NCBI GenBank assembly: GCA_028292075.1
Contig: JAQGNA010000556.1
Span: forward strand, 1-5,325
Length of the DNA stretch: 5,325 nt
Reading direction: 5' to 3'
DNA from: Rhodoferax sp.
GTDB lineage: Bacteria > Pseudomonadota > Gammaproteobacteria > Burkholderiales > Burkholderiaceae
In this document: one piece after another, positions 5,264 to 5,325 of the stretch
Numbering within the stretch: the stretch's first letter is position 1
How the letters are laid out: every line of letters begins with the position of its first letter
Made by a program: the position numbers and the translations under genes
The notes under the pieces: model-generated
What the model saw: only the letters and a program-made list of their open reading frames with translations
What the model was told of the DNA's origin: nothing
The model's database searches: none

Positions 5264-5325
5264 ATGACGGCTGTATGGCGCCGGTTGGGTACGGTTGCGC
5301 ATGACTGTGTGGGCGCATTTCACCA
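5264..5325 (+). CDS. Possible start of a further gene, cut by the right edge
   Basis: An ATG at 5264 follows a good Shine-Dalgarno sequence (GGAGAGG, 5251-5257) with a 6-nt spacing. The frame stays open to the window end and gives 20 codons beginning MTAVWRRLGTVAHD. The closer ATG at 5259 meets a stop after two codons, so it is not the start. The fragment is too short for me to assign a family, and short open frames are common in GC-rich DNA. The ribosome site is the main support. It would be co-directional with the binding-protein gene, 118 bp after its stop. Confidence 0.4.
   Translation, partial: MTAVWRRLGTVAHDCVGAFH

Overview
The window is GC-rich, tightly packed DNA from a beta-proteobacterium, most likely a member of the Burkholderiales (Comamonadaceae, Alcaligenaceae or Cupriavidus-like). 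This is inferred from the base composition and from a Bug-type (tripartite tricarboxylate transporter family) binding protein next to a small catabolic operon, a layout typical of those genomes. No 16S rRNA or other taxonomic marker is present.

Layout. The minus strand carries four genes that read leftwards as one likely operon: a DeoR-family repressor (3924-3106), a four-carbon acid sugar kinase of the DUF1537 family (3014-1734), a PdxA2-type 4-phosphate dehydrogenase (1737-694) and a short-chain dehydrogenase/reductase (697 to the left edge, C-terminus cut off). The last three are joined by two ATGA stop/start overlaps. A 201-bp, partly AT-rich intergenic region (3925-4125) separates the repressor from a divergent plus-strand gene for a secreted Bug-type solute-binding protein (4126-5145). 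It holds three perfect inverted repeats and plausible divergent promoters. The last 180 bases hold two inverted repeats and the possible start of another plus-strand gene at 5264.

Function. DUF1537 kinase plus PdxA2 is the known core of D-threonate/D-erythronate catabolism. The acid is phosphorylated on O4, then oxidised at C3 and decarboxylated to dihydroxyacetone phosphate and CO2. The binding protein may recognise the acid in the periplasm, and the DeoR protein probably senses a phosphorylated intermediate. The SDR is not needed for the textbook two-step route. It may therefore feed a different stereoisomer, keto acid or aldose into the pathway.

What stands out. The kinase gene and its leader carry four separate arrays of tandem repeats with 9- or 18-bp units. 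Three are in frame and encode low-complexity linkers between the two kinase domains. The fourth lies just upstream of the chosen start. No comparable cluster is seen in the neighbouring genes, apart from a short ACC run at the 3' end of the pdxA2 gene. I see no mobile element, CRISPR array, tRNA or rRNA, and nothing that looks like a wholly new system. The cluster is a recognisable catabolic operon with some unusual details.
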